Shown: positions 53,811-63,067, numbered from the stretch's first letter. The stretch is 64,000 bases of DNA from Flectobacillus major DSM 103 (GCF_000427405.1 NZ_KE386491.1:3729812-3793811); one strand, 5' to 3'. The notes: a model not told the origin generated them from the letters alone. Translations and numbers: made by a program.

Positions 53811-56800
53811 ATGGAAAATAAAGATAACGATATACAAGAATTACCACACGGAAGTGGTGGTATTTATAAAATGATTGGCTGGTTGGCCAGCAATCAAACA
53901 ACGGTATATATTTTTACTTTCATGGTATTTTTGGCAGGATTAGGTATTTATAATAGCCTTCCCAAAGAACAATTCCCTGATATTAAAGTACCGCAGATTT
54001 ATGTACAAACGGTTTATTTTGGAACAACTCCTGCCGATATAGAAAACGTAATCAACAAGCCTATTGAAAAGCAGTTGAAAACAATTTCGGGGGTAAAACG
54101 CATCAAATCCAATGCACTACAAGATGTATCGGTAATCTTGGTAGAGTTCAATCCCAACGTAAAAGTGGAGGATGCCTTACAGCGTGTGCGTGATGCAGTA
54201 GATAAATCGAAAAAAGATTTACCTCAAAAACTTGACTCTGGCCCTACTGCTCAGGATGTAAACTTTTCAGAATTTCCTATTATGAACATCAACTTAGCAG
54301 GAAATTACCCCCTCGAAAAGCTGAAAGATTATGCAGAAGAACTACAAGACCAGATTGAAGGGTTGCCCGAAATTACCCGTGTCGATATTATTGGGGCTTT
54401 AAAACGTGAAATTCAAATCAATCTTGACCTTTATAAAGCTCAAGCCTCGGGTTTAGCCTTTAGCGATATTCAAATGGCCGTACAGGGCGAGAATATCAAC
54501 GTTTCGGGTGGCGACCTCAACGTCGATGGAGTACGTCGTACACTTCGTGTAAAAGGTGAATTTAAGAATGTAGAGCAAATCCAGAATATTATGCTTCGCT
54601 CGTCGTCGGGTGCTATGATTCGTCTGGGCGATGTAGCCGAGGTTGTCGATAGCAACGAAGAACGCCAAGATTTTGCTCGTTTAGATAACCGTGCGGTGGT
54701 TACGCTCAACGTTATAAAAAGAAGTGGTACCAACTTGATTTCGGCTTCAGAGCAAATCGAAAAGATTTTGGAAGAATACAAAGAAAATCGTTTGCCTCAA
54801 GGCGTAAAAGTACAAGTAACAGCCGATTCATCGGAGCGTACCAAAGCCGACTTAGACGATTTGATTAATACCGTAATCCTAGGGTTTATCTTTGTGGTAT
54901 TGGTATTGATGTTCTTTATGGGTGTTCGTGATGCCATTTTTGTAGGTTTATCGGTGCCATTATCGGCTTTGATTGCCTTTATTCCTTTATATTTTTCTGG
55001 GTTCACTCTGAACACCATTGTGTTATTTGCCTTCTTGTTGGGCTTGGGTATTGTGGTAGACGATGCCATTGTGGTAATCGAAAACTCTCACCGTATTTTC
55101 AACCAATTCCGTAAGCTAAGTATTATCGAAGCCGTAAAATTGGCAGCATCAGAAGTATTTTTACCAGTATTATCGGGTACACTTACAACAATTGCACCAT
55201 TTGTACCATTGTTGTTTTGGCCAGGTATTGTGGGTGAATTCATGAAATTTTTACCAATAACTTTGATTTATACTTTATTTGCATCGTTGTTGGTTGCTTA
55301 TGTAATGAACCCTGTTTTTGCTGTTTCATTCATGAAACGTCACGACGAGGAAACACACCACGTTGAAGGAATCAAAACCCTTCGTAAGCCTTTAATTGTA
55401 TTAGGTTTGTTGGCAGTTGTGGGTTATGTAATGAGTTTTGGCTTAGGTAATTTCTTTGTGTTCATTGCTGCTTTGTATGTGTTTAATCACTTTGTATTAA
55501 CACCAAAGATTATTGTTCCATTCCAAGAAAAAGCTCTTCCAGCTTTCAAAAACTGGTATCAAAGCATTGTATCTTGGGTAATTACAGGATACCGTCCAGT
55601 ATTCATGGTAATTGCAATGTTTGGGTTGTTGGTATTTACCTTTGTGATGATGGGTATTGTTCAGCCAAAGGTGATATTCTTCCCTAGTGGCGACCCCGAC
55701 TATGTGTATGTTTACCACGTAATGCCAGTGGGTACAGATGCCCGTACAACCGACTCGGTAACAAAAATTATTGAGAAAAAGGTTTTTGATGTTATCAAGA
55801 AAAACCATGCAGAACAAGCCGTTAACTCGGTTATATCGAACGTTGGTAAAAATGCAGGGGACCCATTTAACCCCGATCGCTCAAATACTCCACAAAAATC
55901 GAAAGTGACTGTAGCTTTTGTCAAAAAAACTGAGCGTGGTGATATTTCTTCTGAAAAGATTCTACAAGAAATTCGTGCGGAATTAAAGAAAATTCCATTG
56001 CCTGGTTCTGAAATTTCGATAGAAAGAGAACAAAATGGCCCACCAACAGGAAAGCCTATTGCGGTAGAAATTGCAGGTGACGATTTTGCGGTTCTTCAAA
56101 AACTAGAAAAAGAAGTACGTGAAAAAATCGAGAAATCGGGTATTCAGGGTATCGACGAACTAAAAAGTGACTTGATTACCAATAAGCCTGAAATTATCGT
56201 AGATGTTGACAAACAAAAAGCACAGCGTGAAGGGATTTCTTCATCGCAGATTGCCTTGGCTATTCGTACAGCGTTGTTTGGTTCTGAGATTTCTAAATTC
56301 CGTGACGATAAAGATGAATACCCGATTCAGTTGCGTATCAAAGAACAAGACCGCAACCAAATAGAGAAACTCTTGAGTATGAATATTACTTATCGTGATA
56401 TGACCATGGGTGGAGTATTGCGTAAAGTACCTTTAAACTCGGTGGCCAATATTAGCTATTCAACTACTTTTAGCCAGATTAACCGCAAAAATCAGCAACG
56501 GGTTATTACCTTGGGGTCGGATGTTGTTATTGGTTATAACGCCAACCAAATTGTAGCTCAGATTCAAGATTTGGTAAAAGAAATGGATATTCCTAGTGGA
56601 TACACTGTAAGGATGGGTGGCGAGCAAGAAGAACAAGCCGAAACAGCTAACTTCCTTAGCGTAGCTTTCCTTGGGGCTATTCTATTGATTTTCTTGGTAT
56701 TGACTATTCAGTTTAACTCTATCTCAAAACCAATCATTATTTTCGGTACTATTTTATTATCATTGATTGGTGTATTGCTTGGCTTCATGGCATTTGGTAT

Positions 56801-57230
56801 GACTTTCTCTGTAATTATGTCGGGGGTAGGTATTATTGCCTTGGCGGGTATTGTGGTAAAAAATGGTATTCTATTAATTGAATTTACCGACGAGCTAAGA
56901 AGCAGAGGCTATGGGCTGAAAGAAGCAATCGTTGAGGCTGGAAGTGTACGTTTAACACCTGTATTATTAACTGCATCAGCGGCTATTTTAGGGCTTGTTC
57001 CATTGGCTGTAGGTTTGAGTATCGACTTCGTTGCTATGTTCACAGAATTTAACCCACATATTGCTTTTGGAGGTGATAGTGCTGTATTCTGGGGTATTTT
57101 AGCATGGACAATTATCTTTGGTTTGAGTTTCTCGACTGTCCTAACCTTAGTAATTGTACCTTGTATGTATTATATCAATGAACGGGTGCGTACTAAGTTT
57201 TTTAAGAAAAAAACAGTAGAAGAAGTATAA
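53811..57230 (+). CDS. RND-family multidrug efflux permease (AcrB/MdtB-like)
   Basis: 1139 residues from ATG 53811 (the frame opens at a TTG at 53766, unlikely). Twelve predicted membrane helices and two large periplasmic loops. Conserved: PKEQFPDIKVPQIYVQTVYF, SGVKRIKSNALQDVSVILVE, TM4 proton relay GLGIVVDDAIVVIENSHRIF, and IALAGIVVKNGILLIEFTDE in the C-terminal half. It uses the proton gradient to export drugs or metabolites. The stretch near residues 525-580 has an extra hydrophobic region between TM6 and TM7. The stop codon (57228-57230) overlaps the left end of repeat copy C by 2 bp. Confidence 0.94.
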   Translation: MENKDNDIQELPHGSGGIYKMIGWLASNQTTVYIFTFMVFLAGLGIYNSLPKEQFPDIKVPQIYVQTVYFGTTPADIENVINKPIEKQLKTISGVKRIKSNALQDVSVILVEFNPNVKVEDALQRVRDAVDKSKKDLPQKLDSGPTAQDVNFSEFPIMNINLAGNYPLEKLKDYAEELQDQIEGLPEITRVDIIGALKREIQINLDLYKAQASGLAFSDIQMAVQGENINVSGGDLNVDGVRRTLRVKGEFKNVEQIQNIMLRSSSGAMIRLGDVAEVVDSNEERQDFARLDNRAVVTLNVIKRSGTNLISASEQIEKILEEYKENRLPQGVKVQVTADSSERTKADLDDLINTVILGFIFVVLVLMFFMGVRDAIFVGLSVPLSALIAFIPLYFSGFTLNTIVLFAFLLGLGIVVDDAIVVIENSHRIFNQFRKLSIIEAVKLAASEVFLPVLSGTLTTIAPFVPLLFWPGIVGEFMKFLPITLIYTLFASLLVAYVMNPVFAVSFMKRHDEETHHVEGIKTLRKPLIVLGLLAVVGYVMSFGLGNFFVFIAALYVFNHFVLTPKIIVPFQEKALPAFKNWYQSIVSWVITGYRPVFMVIAMFGLLVFTFVMMGIVQPKVIFFPSGDPDYVYVYHVMPVGTDARTTDSVTKIIEKKVFDVIKKNHAEQAVNSVISNVGKNAGDPFNPDRSNTPQKSKVTVAFVKKTERGDISSEKILQEIRAELKKIPLPGSEISIEREQNGPPTGKPIAVEIAGDDFAVLQKLEKEVREKIEKSGIQGIDELKSDLITNKPEIIVDVDKQKAQREGISSSQIALAIRTALFGSEISKFRDDKDEYPIQLRIKEQDRNQIEKLLSMNITYRDMTMGGVLRKVPLNSVANISYSTTFSQINRKNQQRVITLGSDVVIGYNANQIVAQIQDLVKEMDIPSGYTVRMGGEQEEQAETANFLSVAFLGAILLIFLVLTIQFNSISKPIIIFGTILLSLIGVLLGFMAFGMTFSVIMSGVGIIALAGIVVKNGILLIEFTDELRSRGYGLKEAIVEAGSVRLTPVLLTASAAILGLVPLAVGLSIDFVAMFTEFNPHIAFGGDSAVFWGILAWTIIFGLSFSTVLTLVIVPCMYYINERVRTKFFKKKTVEEV

Positions 57231-57427
57231 CATGAGTCATTCCAAATTTAGTAAATTGTGAATGAGTGATTCTGAAAACATAAGTTATCTCGAATTTTTA
57301 GAACTAACAAGGCGGTCGAAATTAGTTTTCGACCGCCTTGTTGATTAATAGCACGATGGTCTACCTCGTGAATCCCAGTAAATACAAACAATTTTAAACT
57401 ATCCCAAAATTCGGGATGACTCATGTT
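57229..57427. repeat. Intergenic TIR/hairpin element, copy C (199 bp)
   Basis: Left end AACATGAGTCATTCCAAATTT (57229-57249) and right end AAATTCGGGATGACTCATGTT (57407-57427) are inverted repeats (two mismatches in 21). The centre is the hairpin AACAAGGCGGTCGAAA / TTTTCGACCGCCTTGTT (57306-57342). The segment GAATCCCAGTAAATACAAAC (57370-57389) is shared with copy A and, inverted, copy B. It lies between the convergent RND and S41 genes and starts at the RND stop codon. Confidence 0.78.
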
Positions 57428-57538
57428 TGATATTAATCTACTAAATAACTTATTTTTAGACACCTACTATTACGTCTCTATTGCTGCAAAGTAGGCACAA
57501 AGAAGAAGTACTCATTACTCAATTTAGAATAAGGATTA

Positions 57539-58555
57539 CTAATTGAATTCTAAAAAGGCTCTTTCCAAAATACTATCTATATTATTTTCTTCATCTTTGG
57601 CCGAGATATTTATTTTAATATCGGGGCTAACCCCATTTTCTATATCTTGTTTTTGGCTATTAGAAAACGCCATAGCTGAAAAGCGGTACAACCAGCCGTT
57701 GAGCAACTCTCCGCCAATAGGCCCAGCTCCTCCGCCTCCTGTAATATCGCCAACCAAAACAACATTTTTTTGCTCGGACATAGCCGAAACAAACATATTT
57801 GCAGCACTAAATACCCGTCTATTGGTAAGTACCACCACTTTTTTATAAAAAGGAGTACCCGAAGGCTCAACATACACAGGGGTATATGCTTTAAAATCGT
57901 TGGGTTCTTCGCTATTTTTACTTCTGGTATAGCCAATTAAGGTTTTTTGCGAAACAATATGTTTCATCAGTGTTTTGATATTTTCTACTGACCCCCCACT
58001 ATTATCTCTTACATCAATAATAAGGCCTTTGGTATTTACAAAGTCCTGAAAAATGGTATCCCATTCGCTATCTTTCAACGAACTCGAAAAACTACCATAG
58101 TAGAGATAGCCAATATTTTGCGGAAATACGATATGGCGTATTTTTTGTCCATAACCAATTTTTAAATACTGATTGGTTAAAATACTATCATTAAAATTAC
58201 GAGCATACCCTCGCAATAAACCTTGATTAGAATAATAAGTATAAGAAAAACGTGTATTCGGAATTTGGAGGTTTACGTGTCCATCCTTTAGCTCGTTCAT
58301 CATTTGGCTCATAACTGTAAAAAAAGCCTCTTGGCTAAGACTATCATTTACCCTAGCATAATATTTAGTATGAATAGCATTCCAGTCAATATGTTTTAAC
58401 TCAAAGTAGCAATATTTATCATGAATCGTTTTCCAGAGTAATTCAAAGTTATACACATTGGTATTTTGTTCATCGGGCGAAATCAGCAGGCGTTCGCAGC
58501 CAGTACATACAAGCGTAATGAGTAGTATTAACCTATATTTCATATTTTGGAGCAT
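57539..58555 (-). CDS. S41-family (C-terminal processing) peptidase, lipoprotein
   Basis: 338 residues (ATG 58553-58555; an ATG four codons later, 58543, is equally good). Lipobox LVCTGC (C20). The tricorn/C-terminal-peptidase part shows GYLYYGSFSSSLKDSEWDTI, KGLIIDVRDNSGGSVENIK, the nucleophile region VVVLTNRRVFSAANMFVSAM, and VLVGDITGGGGAGPIGG. No PDZ domain is seen, as in short S41 members. It lies 5 nt after the barrel-protein gene's stop, so they are cotranscribed. Confidence 0.88.
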   Translation of the reverse strand: MLQNMKYRLILLITLVCTGCERLLISPDEQNTNVYNFELLWKTIHDKYCYFELKHIDWNAIHTKYYARVNDSLSQEAFFTVMSQMMNELKDGHVNLQIPNTRFSYTYYSNQGLLRGYARNFNDSILTNQYLKIGYGQKIRHIVFPQNIGYLYYGSFSSSLKDSEWDTIFQDFVNTKGLIIDVRDNSGGSVENIKTLMKHIVSQKTLIGYTRSKNSEEPNDFKAYTPVYVEPSGTPFYKKVVVLTNRRVFSAANMFVSAMSEQKNVVLVGDITGGGGAGPIGGELLNGWLYRFSAMAFSNSQKQDIENGVSPDIKINISAKDEENNIDSILERAFLEFN

Positions 58556-58560
58556 AAATG

Positions 58561-59376
58561 TTAAAAAATAATCACTTTGCCAAGCACCAATGAAGTATTC
58601 CCAAAGCGTAGTTCAGACGGTTTATCAAAAGATTTGAATTGCCAGTCAATTCCTAATCGCCAAGCTGTTTGGCGGAGCGAGTGTTTGGCATTGGGTTTAT
58701 TCTTAAAAGCAAAATCAAAGTACGTTTTATTCTGAACCAATAAAAAATGATTGAGGCTACCCACATAAATGTATTTTCCTAAGTTGCGGATTAACTCTTC
58801 TTTAAAGTAGGCATCATGGGCATACCCCGAGCGTCCCAATACACTAATAATAGGAATATTAAGGGTATTTTGGAATAAAATAGGATATTGCAAAACACTA
58901 AAGCTTTTGGCATAAACAAGTGCCAAACCAATATGCGAGCCTGCATCTACCGACACCTCGTTGTTGCCATAGCCAAGTTTGTATATATCCGACACACGCG
59001 AGGCAAAAGCAAGGTTGGCAAAGCCTCCTATATACAATGAAGAGCTAGGCTGTTGAACAACTTGGTAGTGTTGGGCATAGTGTAATTGAAACTCAAAACT
59101 CCATATTTGCAGTGTTCGGGAGGTTTGTGGAATACCTAAACGAAGTGTGGATAACTTTGTGGATAACTTTTTGCCTTTTTTAGCATTATAGCTCATTTCT
59201 GCCCCAATTGAGGGTAATTGATACCTAATTGGGCTTAAAAAATTGTCTCTAAACGTTGTAGAGCCTATTTTTAATAAAAAAGCCTTAGATTGGGAAAATG
59301 GAAGTGTATCAGCCGAAATTTGTGCATAACTTCTTCCTAGACTACCACAAAGCAATAAAAACAGTACAAATCTCAT
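58561..59376 (-). CDS. Putative outer-membrane beta-barrel protein, unknown function
   Basis: 271 residues. Signal peptide (FVLFLLLCGSLGRSYAQ). Alternating-residue strands and a C-terminal aromatic (VLGKVIIF) suggest a small barrel. I do not recognise a family. It heads a two-gene operon with the S41 peptidase. Two exact DnaA boxes 12 bp apart (59146-59154, 59158-59166) are in the coding sequence and encode a repeated KLSTKLST. Confidence 0.65.
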   Translation of the reverse strand: MRFVLFLLLCGSLGRSYAQISADTLPFSQSKAFLLKIGSTTFRDNFLSPIRYQLPSIGAEMSYNAKKGKKLSTKLSTLRLGIPQTSRTLQIWSFEFQLHYAQHYQVVQQPSSSLYIGGFANLAFASRVSDIYKLGYGNNEVSVDAGSHIGLALVYAKSFSVLQYPILFQNTLNIPIISVLGRSGYAHDAYFKEELIRNLGKYIYVGSLNHFLLVQNKTYFDFAFKNKPNAKHSLRQTAWRLGIDWQFKSFDKPSELRFGNTSLVLGKVIIF

Positions 59377-59638
59377 CCTTTTTAATCGAATTCATCGAGT
59401 ATTATGTCATCAATAGAATTTTGAAAGAAATCAATTAGTGGTAGTAAAAGAAAACGGAATATCTTCCTTGAAGATTGTTATTTTTAGGCAATTTTCAGTG
59501 TTAAAATCATCATAACACAGCCTTGAACAACTACTTGCTAGGAAAATATTCCGTTAAATTATATAAAATGGCAATGACAAACTATTTTATTGCCAAGAGA
59601 AGCAAAATTTTAGGATAGTATATTATGATTGGGCTTAT

Positions 59639-60340
59639 TTAGCATTCGCCTGTTTCAATATCACAACTATTGTTTTGGGTTTCTACTGTTACTGCTATTT
59701 CTTTGATAACTTGTTGAAGGGCCTCTTCAAATACCTCGCTTGGTTGTGCCCCCGACAAGGTATATTTTTTGTTGATAATATAAAACGGAACTCCGCTTAC
59801 ACCCAATTGCCTGAAATAGTGCATTTCTTCTTTTACTTCGTCCGAACCCCTATCTGAAGCTAAAATAGCCAAAGTTTTTTCAGACGGCCAGCCTATTTGT
59901 GTCAAAATAGCAACCAAAACATCTTTATCGGTCAAATCTAGCTTATCAATAAAATAGGCTTTCAATAGAGCTTCTTTTAATACTGCCTGTTGGCCATTTT
60001 CGGCAGCTACAGCCAAAAGTCGGTGTAAATGGAAAGTATTAATAGCTTTTGGGAGTTGCTCAAAGTCGAAATCAAGCCCCGTTGTTTGGCCTGCTTGCTC
60101 AACTTGATAAAATTTTTGTAAATAACCATCCCCAAATCTATTTTGTGCGTATGTATTGAAGTCTACTCCTTCTGAAGGAACAGAGGGGTCTAATTGAAAA
60201 GGGTGATATATAATTTGCACATTATCAGAAATTTGCGTATTTTCAATAGCCTTTTCAAGTCTACGTTTTCCTATGTAGCACCAAGGACATACTACATCAG
60301 AAACAACATCTATTCTAATGGTTGGTTTTTTGTCAGTCAT
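59639..60340 (-). CDS. DsbA-family oxidoreductase (FrnE-like)
   Basis: 233 residues without a signal peptide, so cytosolic. Active site CPWC (C18-C21) in SDVVCPWCYIGKRRLEKA. The rest follows the FrnE/2-hydroxychromene-isomerase-like DsbA pattern (HPFQLDPSVPSEGVD, GVSGVPFYIINKKYTLSGAQ, PSEVFEEALQQ). The C-terminal CDIETGEC adds a second Cys pair. FrnE proteins are dithiol oxidoreductases linked to oxidative stress in other bacteria. The flanking 262 bp to the barrel gene carry no gene that I can see. Confidence 0.9.
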   Translation of the reverse strand: MTDKKPTIRIDVVSDVVCPWCYIGKRRLEKAIENTQISDNVQIIYHPFQLDPSVPSEGVDFNTYAQNRFGDGYLQKFYQVEQAGQTTGLDFDFEQLPKAINTFHLHRLLAVAAENGQQAVLKEALLKAYFIDKLDLTDKDVLVAILTQIGWPSEKTLAILASDRGSDEVKEEMHYFRQLGVSGVPFYIINKKYTLSGAQPSEVFEEALQQVIKEIAVTVETQNNSCDIETGEC

Positions 60341-60491
60341 AATGAGTTAATCTGTTTTTTTCAAAACACCTAATCTTCTTTTTAAATTCCTACAAATACA
60401 TTTTGCATAGTTGGTTTGTTGAAACAATCTAGTAATCAAATAGTTAATATAAATGTTTAGTCTGTTTCATTCTTGATAAATTCTAACGAAT

Positions 60492-61076
60492 ATGAGGAAA
60501 TTGTATTTTTATGTTTTTGCGGCTCTTTTATTGATGAGTGCATGTACTCGAAACAGTTTTCAGGTTGGCTCTGCTTGCCACCGAGAAATTGAAGACGAGG
60601 TTTTTAAACCTAATTATGAGTCTTTCACCTGTATTGAAAAACAATTTACAGTGATGGATACGACCTACAAGTTTGAGGCCGTTATCGACGAAATAGATAC
60701 CCAAATGCGGCTTAGGGGGTATTTAGACACCAAGGAACGCCCCAACCTTATTGTATTCTATGCACTGTTTCCGAGTGATGTTAATTTATCTGTACTTCAA
60801 CGTTCTTTTCGGGGGTTAGGTAAAGAAAACATGAATGAAGAACTCAAAAGAGTAAAGCTACGTAAGGGAACTCTGCTACTACAATTTGTTGAAAATGATA
60901 CTAACCGCCCGATTTGGATGGGTTATGCGGCTGGTATTGCTCAACAGCCTACCAATGTTATCGACGAAAAGGCTTTGAGAACAGCCACTCGACAAATTTT
61001 TGATAATTATAGAATCTTTGCCAAAAATTACTTGGCAGGAAAGCCCACTTCGAGCATGGTAATTGCCAGCAAATAA
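60492..61076 (+). CDS. DUF4136-like lipoprotein, paralogue 1
   Basis: 194 residues. Lipobox LLMSAC (C18). The DUF4136-like core is visible: VIDEIDTQMRLRGYLDTKER, PNLIVFYALF, VKLRKGTLLLQFVEN, RPIWMGYAAGI. It is closely related to the next gene in layout and motifs, so a tandem duplication is likely. Function unknown. An A/T-rich hairpin (61102-61130) separates the two genes. Confidence 0.78.
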   Translation: MRKLYFYVFAALLLMSACTRNSFQVGSACHREIEDEVFKPNYESFTCIEKQFTVMDTTYKFEAVIDEIDTQMRLRGYLDTKERPNLIVFYALFPSDVNLSVLQRSFRGLGKENMNEELKRVKLRKGTLLLQFVENDTNRPIWMGYAAGIAQQPTNVIDEKALRTATRQIFDNYRIFAKNYLAGKPTSSMVIASK

Positions 61077-61101
61077 GCCTTAACAAATACCATACAAATA
61101 A

Positions 61102-61130
61102 ATGAGCCTACATTACAGGGGCTCTTTTTT
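61102..61130 (+). terminator. Terminator after DUF4136-like gene 1
   Basis: GAGCC (61104-61108) pairs with GGCTC (61120-61124), then TTTTTT; a short stem with a strong T run. Confidence 0.65.
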
Positions 61131-61233
61131 ATTTTTTTAATTAGAATAGTGCAAAAAAATCTTGCAATGTTAAAAAATTGTTAAATATTTGTGTCCTGTA
61201 CATTAAATGTTTGACAATAACCCCAATAGCAAG

Positions 61234-61758
61234 ATGAAAAGGATATTCGCATTATTGGTAATAGCCTATTTGGCAGGAGCTTGTAGCAGACAAAAGTTTG
61301 CTGTACAAGCCAACAATGACCATGTAATGAGTCATAATTTTAATCAAACATATCAGGTAATCATTAGCCAAAGCGAATCGCTATTGGCTACCCAAAATCA
61401 ATCGGCTATTTTGGAAGAGATAGACAATCAAATGAAAGCAAGGGGTTTTCGTAAATCAGAGCAGTCTCCCGATATTATTATTGTTTTTTCTTTGTATGAA
61501 AATAAGTTGAAAATTAAGGATAGTCGCAAACTTGATGAAGACCTTCCCGAATACTCGACCCGTAGAGTAACCCTCAAAGGCGGAACACTCATGATTCAGA
61601 TGATAGATGAAAACCTCAATAAATCTATTTGGTTGGGTATGGCATCGGGTTTTCTGAAACCTAAAACAACCTTAGAAGAACGACAAATAAAAGCACTTAC
61701 TAGAAGTATTTTGGACGAATACAAAACGGTAGCATACGGTTATTTGCCCAGAAATTAA
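61234..61758 (+). CDS. DUF4136-like lipoprotein, paralogue 2
   Basis: About 174 residues from ATG 61234 (lipobox YLAGAC, C17; an ATG nine codons earlier is less likely because it pushes the signal peptide inside). The motifs parallel paralogue 1: LEEIDNQMKARGFRKSEQSP, DIIIVFSLYE, VTLKGGTLMIQMIDE, KSIWLGMASGF. Its role is unknown, probably in the outer membrane. Confidence 0.78.
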   Translation: MKRIFALLVIAYLAGACSRQKFAVQANNDHVMSHNFNQTYQVIISQSESLLATQNQSAILEEIDNQMKARGFRKSEQSPDIIIVFSLYENKLKIKDSRKLDEDLPEYSTRRVTLKGGTLMIQMIDENLNKSIWLGMASGFLKPKTTLEERQIKALTRSILDEYKTVAYGYLPRN

Positions 61759-61776
61759 TTGCAGCAATAAACTGTT

Positions 61777-61816
61777 GAGGAGGCTGTTTCATCTTGATGA
61801 GATAGCCTCCTTTTTA
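61777..61816. terminator. Bidirectional terminator after paralogue 2 and the DUF985 gene
   Basis: AGGAGGCTGTTTCATC (61778-61794) pairs with GATGAGATAGCCTCCT (61796-61811) with one mismatch, then TTTTATTTA. It sits between convergent stops. Confidence 0.85.
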
Positions 61817-61817
61817 T

Positions 61818-62330
61818 TTATCGAGTGAGCAACGAAATGATGCTTTGGTACTGAGGGTATAAATCGATGAGTGTAGCCCTATCGGCTAATTCAAAGCCAT
61901 CAAAATCAAAACCAGGGGCAACCGTACAGCCCACCAACGAATAAGGGCTATTGATATGGGGCTTTGATGCAAACCAACAACCCGCAGGTACAACAGCCTG
62001 AAATACTTCGTCGTGGTCAGGGTTGTTTCCTAGTTTTATGATATTCAATACGCCATTTTTATCAATCACATAAATATCTAATGGCCCACCAGCATAAAAA
62101 TGCCACATTTCATCAGACTCAATTCGATGAAAAGCCGAAAAATGATGATTTTCTAAAAGAAAATAAATACCTGTCGAAAAGCACCTATTGCCTTTAAACC
62201 TTTGGGGAAGTACCGATTGTGGAATATTTTCGGAAGAACGATACGTTTCGGCAAAATATCCGCCCTCAGGATGCGACAACATATTAAATTTTTCTACCCA
62301 ATAGCGAGCATTTTTAAGAGAATTTTCCAT
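61818..62330 (-). CDS. DUF985 cupin protein
   Basis: About 170 residues from ATG 62328-62330 (MENSLKNARYWVEKF); the frame opens 18 codons earlier with no family-like sequence. Cupin signatures of this family: LSHPEGGYFAETYRSSENIP, FSTGIYFLLENHHFSAFHRI, SDEMWHFYAGGPLDIYVI, AVVPAGCWFASKPHI, GCTVAPGFDFDGFELAD. The family probably binds sugars or acts on small ligands; the role here is unknown. Confidence 0.88.
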   Translation of the reverse strand: MENSLKNARYWVEKFNMLSHPEGGYFAETYRSSENIPQSVLPQRFKGNRCFSTGIYFLLENHHFSAFHRIESDEMWHFYAGGPLDIYVIDKNGVLNIIKLGNNPDHDEVFQAVVPAGCWFASKPHINSPYSLVGCTVAPGFDFDGFELADRATLIDLYPQYQSIISLLTR

Positions 62331-62521
62331 GAATACAAAATTATTGTGTGGAGGTAATAGTATTTTTAATAAATTTTTAAACAAGCTTGCAACATTCCTT
62401 TAATGGGTGGTGTCATTACCTCGAAAATCAGCAAATTGTTATTCGTCACAAAAATTCATCGTTATGAAAATCAAACGATTAACCATTCTGAAAAATCTCT
62501 AACGAATAACATTATAAAACA

Positions 62522-63067
62522 CTGGAACAAACACTTTACATAGACCGACATCTACATTTGGTTGAGGCTTGCCGCAGGGGCGAACGCAAGGCTCAGTATG
62601 AAATATATCGGCTTTATGCTAAGTCGATGTTTAATGTTGCTGTCAGAATTCTAAACCACGTGGGAGAAGCAGAAGACGTTCTGCAAGATGCATTTTTGGA
62701 TGCTTTTACCAAAATTAATGATTTTCGACAAACTAGCACCTTTGGGGCTTGGCTCAAGCAAATTGTAATCAATAGAGCCTTGAACCAACTCCGACAGCGA
62801 AAAGCCGAAATTATTGATATAGAAGGAGTAGCCGACGATGTAGAAGACGAAGTATATGACGACGAAGCAATAGACTGGGAGGTGGCTCGTTTACAGCAGG
62901 CTATCCATCAATTGCCCGACGGATTTAGAACCGTACTAAGCCTATATCTTTTTGAAGGATACGACCATGAGGAAATTGCCGAGATTTTGGGCGTAGCTGA
63001 GTCTACCTCACGTACGCAATATATCAGAGCTAAAAAACGACTTTTAGAAATTTTAAAAAAGGCATAA
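62522..63067 (+). CDS. ECF-type RNA polymerase sigma factor
   Basis: 169 residues from TTG 62558, about 181 if it starts at CTG 62522. Sigma region 2 (AQYEIYRLYAKSMFNVAVRI, EAEDVLQDAFLDAFTKINDF) and region 4 (LPDGFRTVLSLYLFEGYDHE, EIAEILGVAESTSRTQYIRA) are typical. There is no in-frame ATG before the conserved sequence: 62510-62557 is open to a stop at 62507 and would read LEQTLYIDRHLHLVEACRRG from CTG, which resembles the start of related sigma factors. A rare start codon may limit its level. A putative anti-sigma gene follows. Confidence 0.85.
   Translation: MEQTLYIDRHLHLVEACRRGERKAQYEIYRLYAKSMFNVAVRILNHVGEAEDVLQDAFLDAFTKINDFRQTSTFGAWLKQIVINRALNQLRQRKAEIIDIEGVADDVEDEVYDDEAIDWEVARLQQAIHQLPDGFRTVLSLYLFEGYDHEEIAEILGVAESTSRTQYIRAKKRLLEILKKA

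Noticed and set aside
62641-62670. CCACGTGG palindrome in the sigma gene as another parS
   Set aside because: The flanks (AAACCACGTGGGAGA) lack the TGTTN and outer half-sites.
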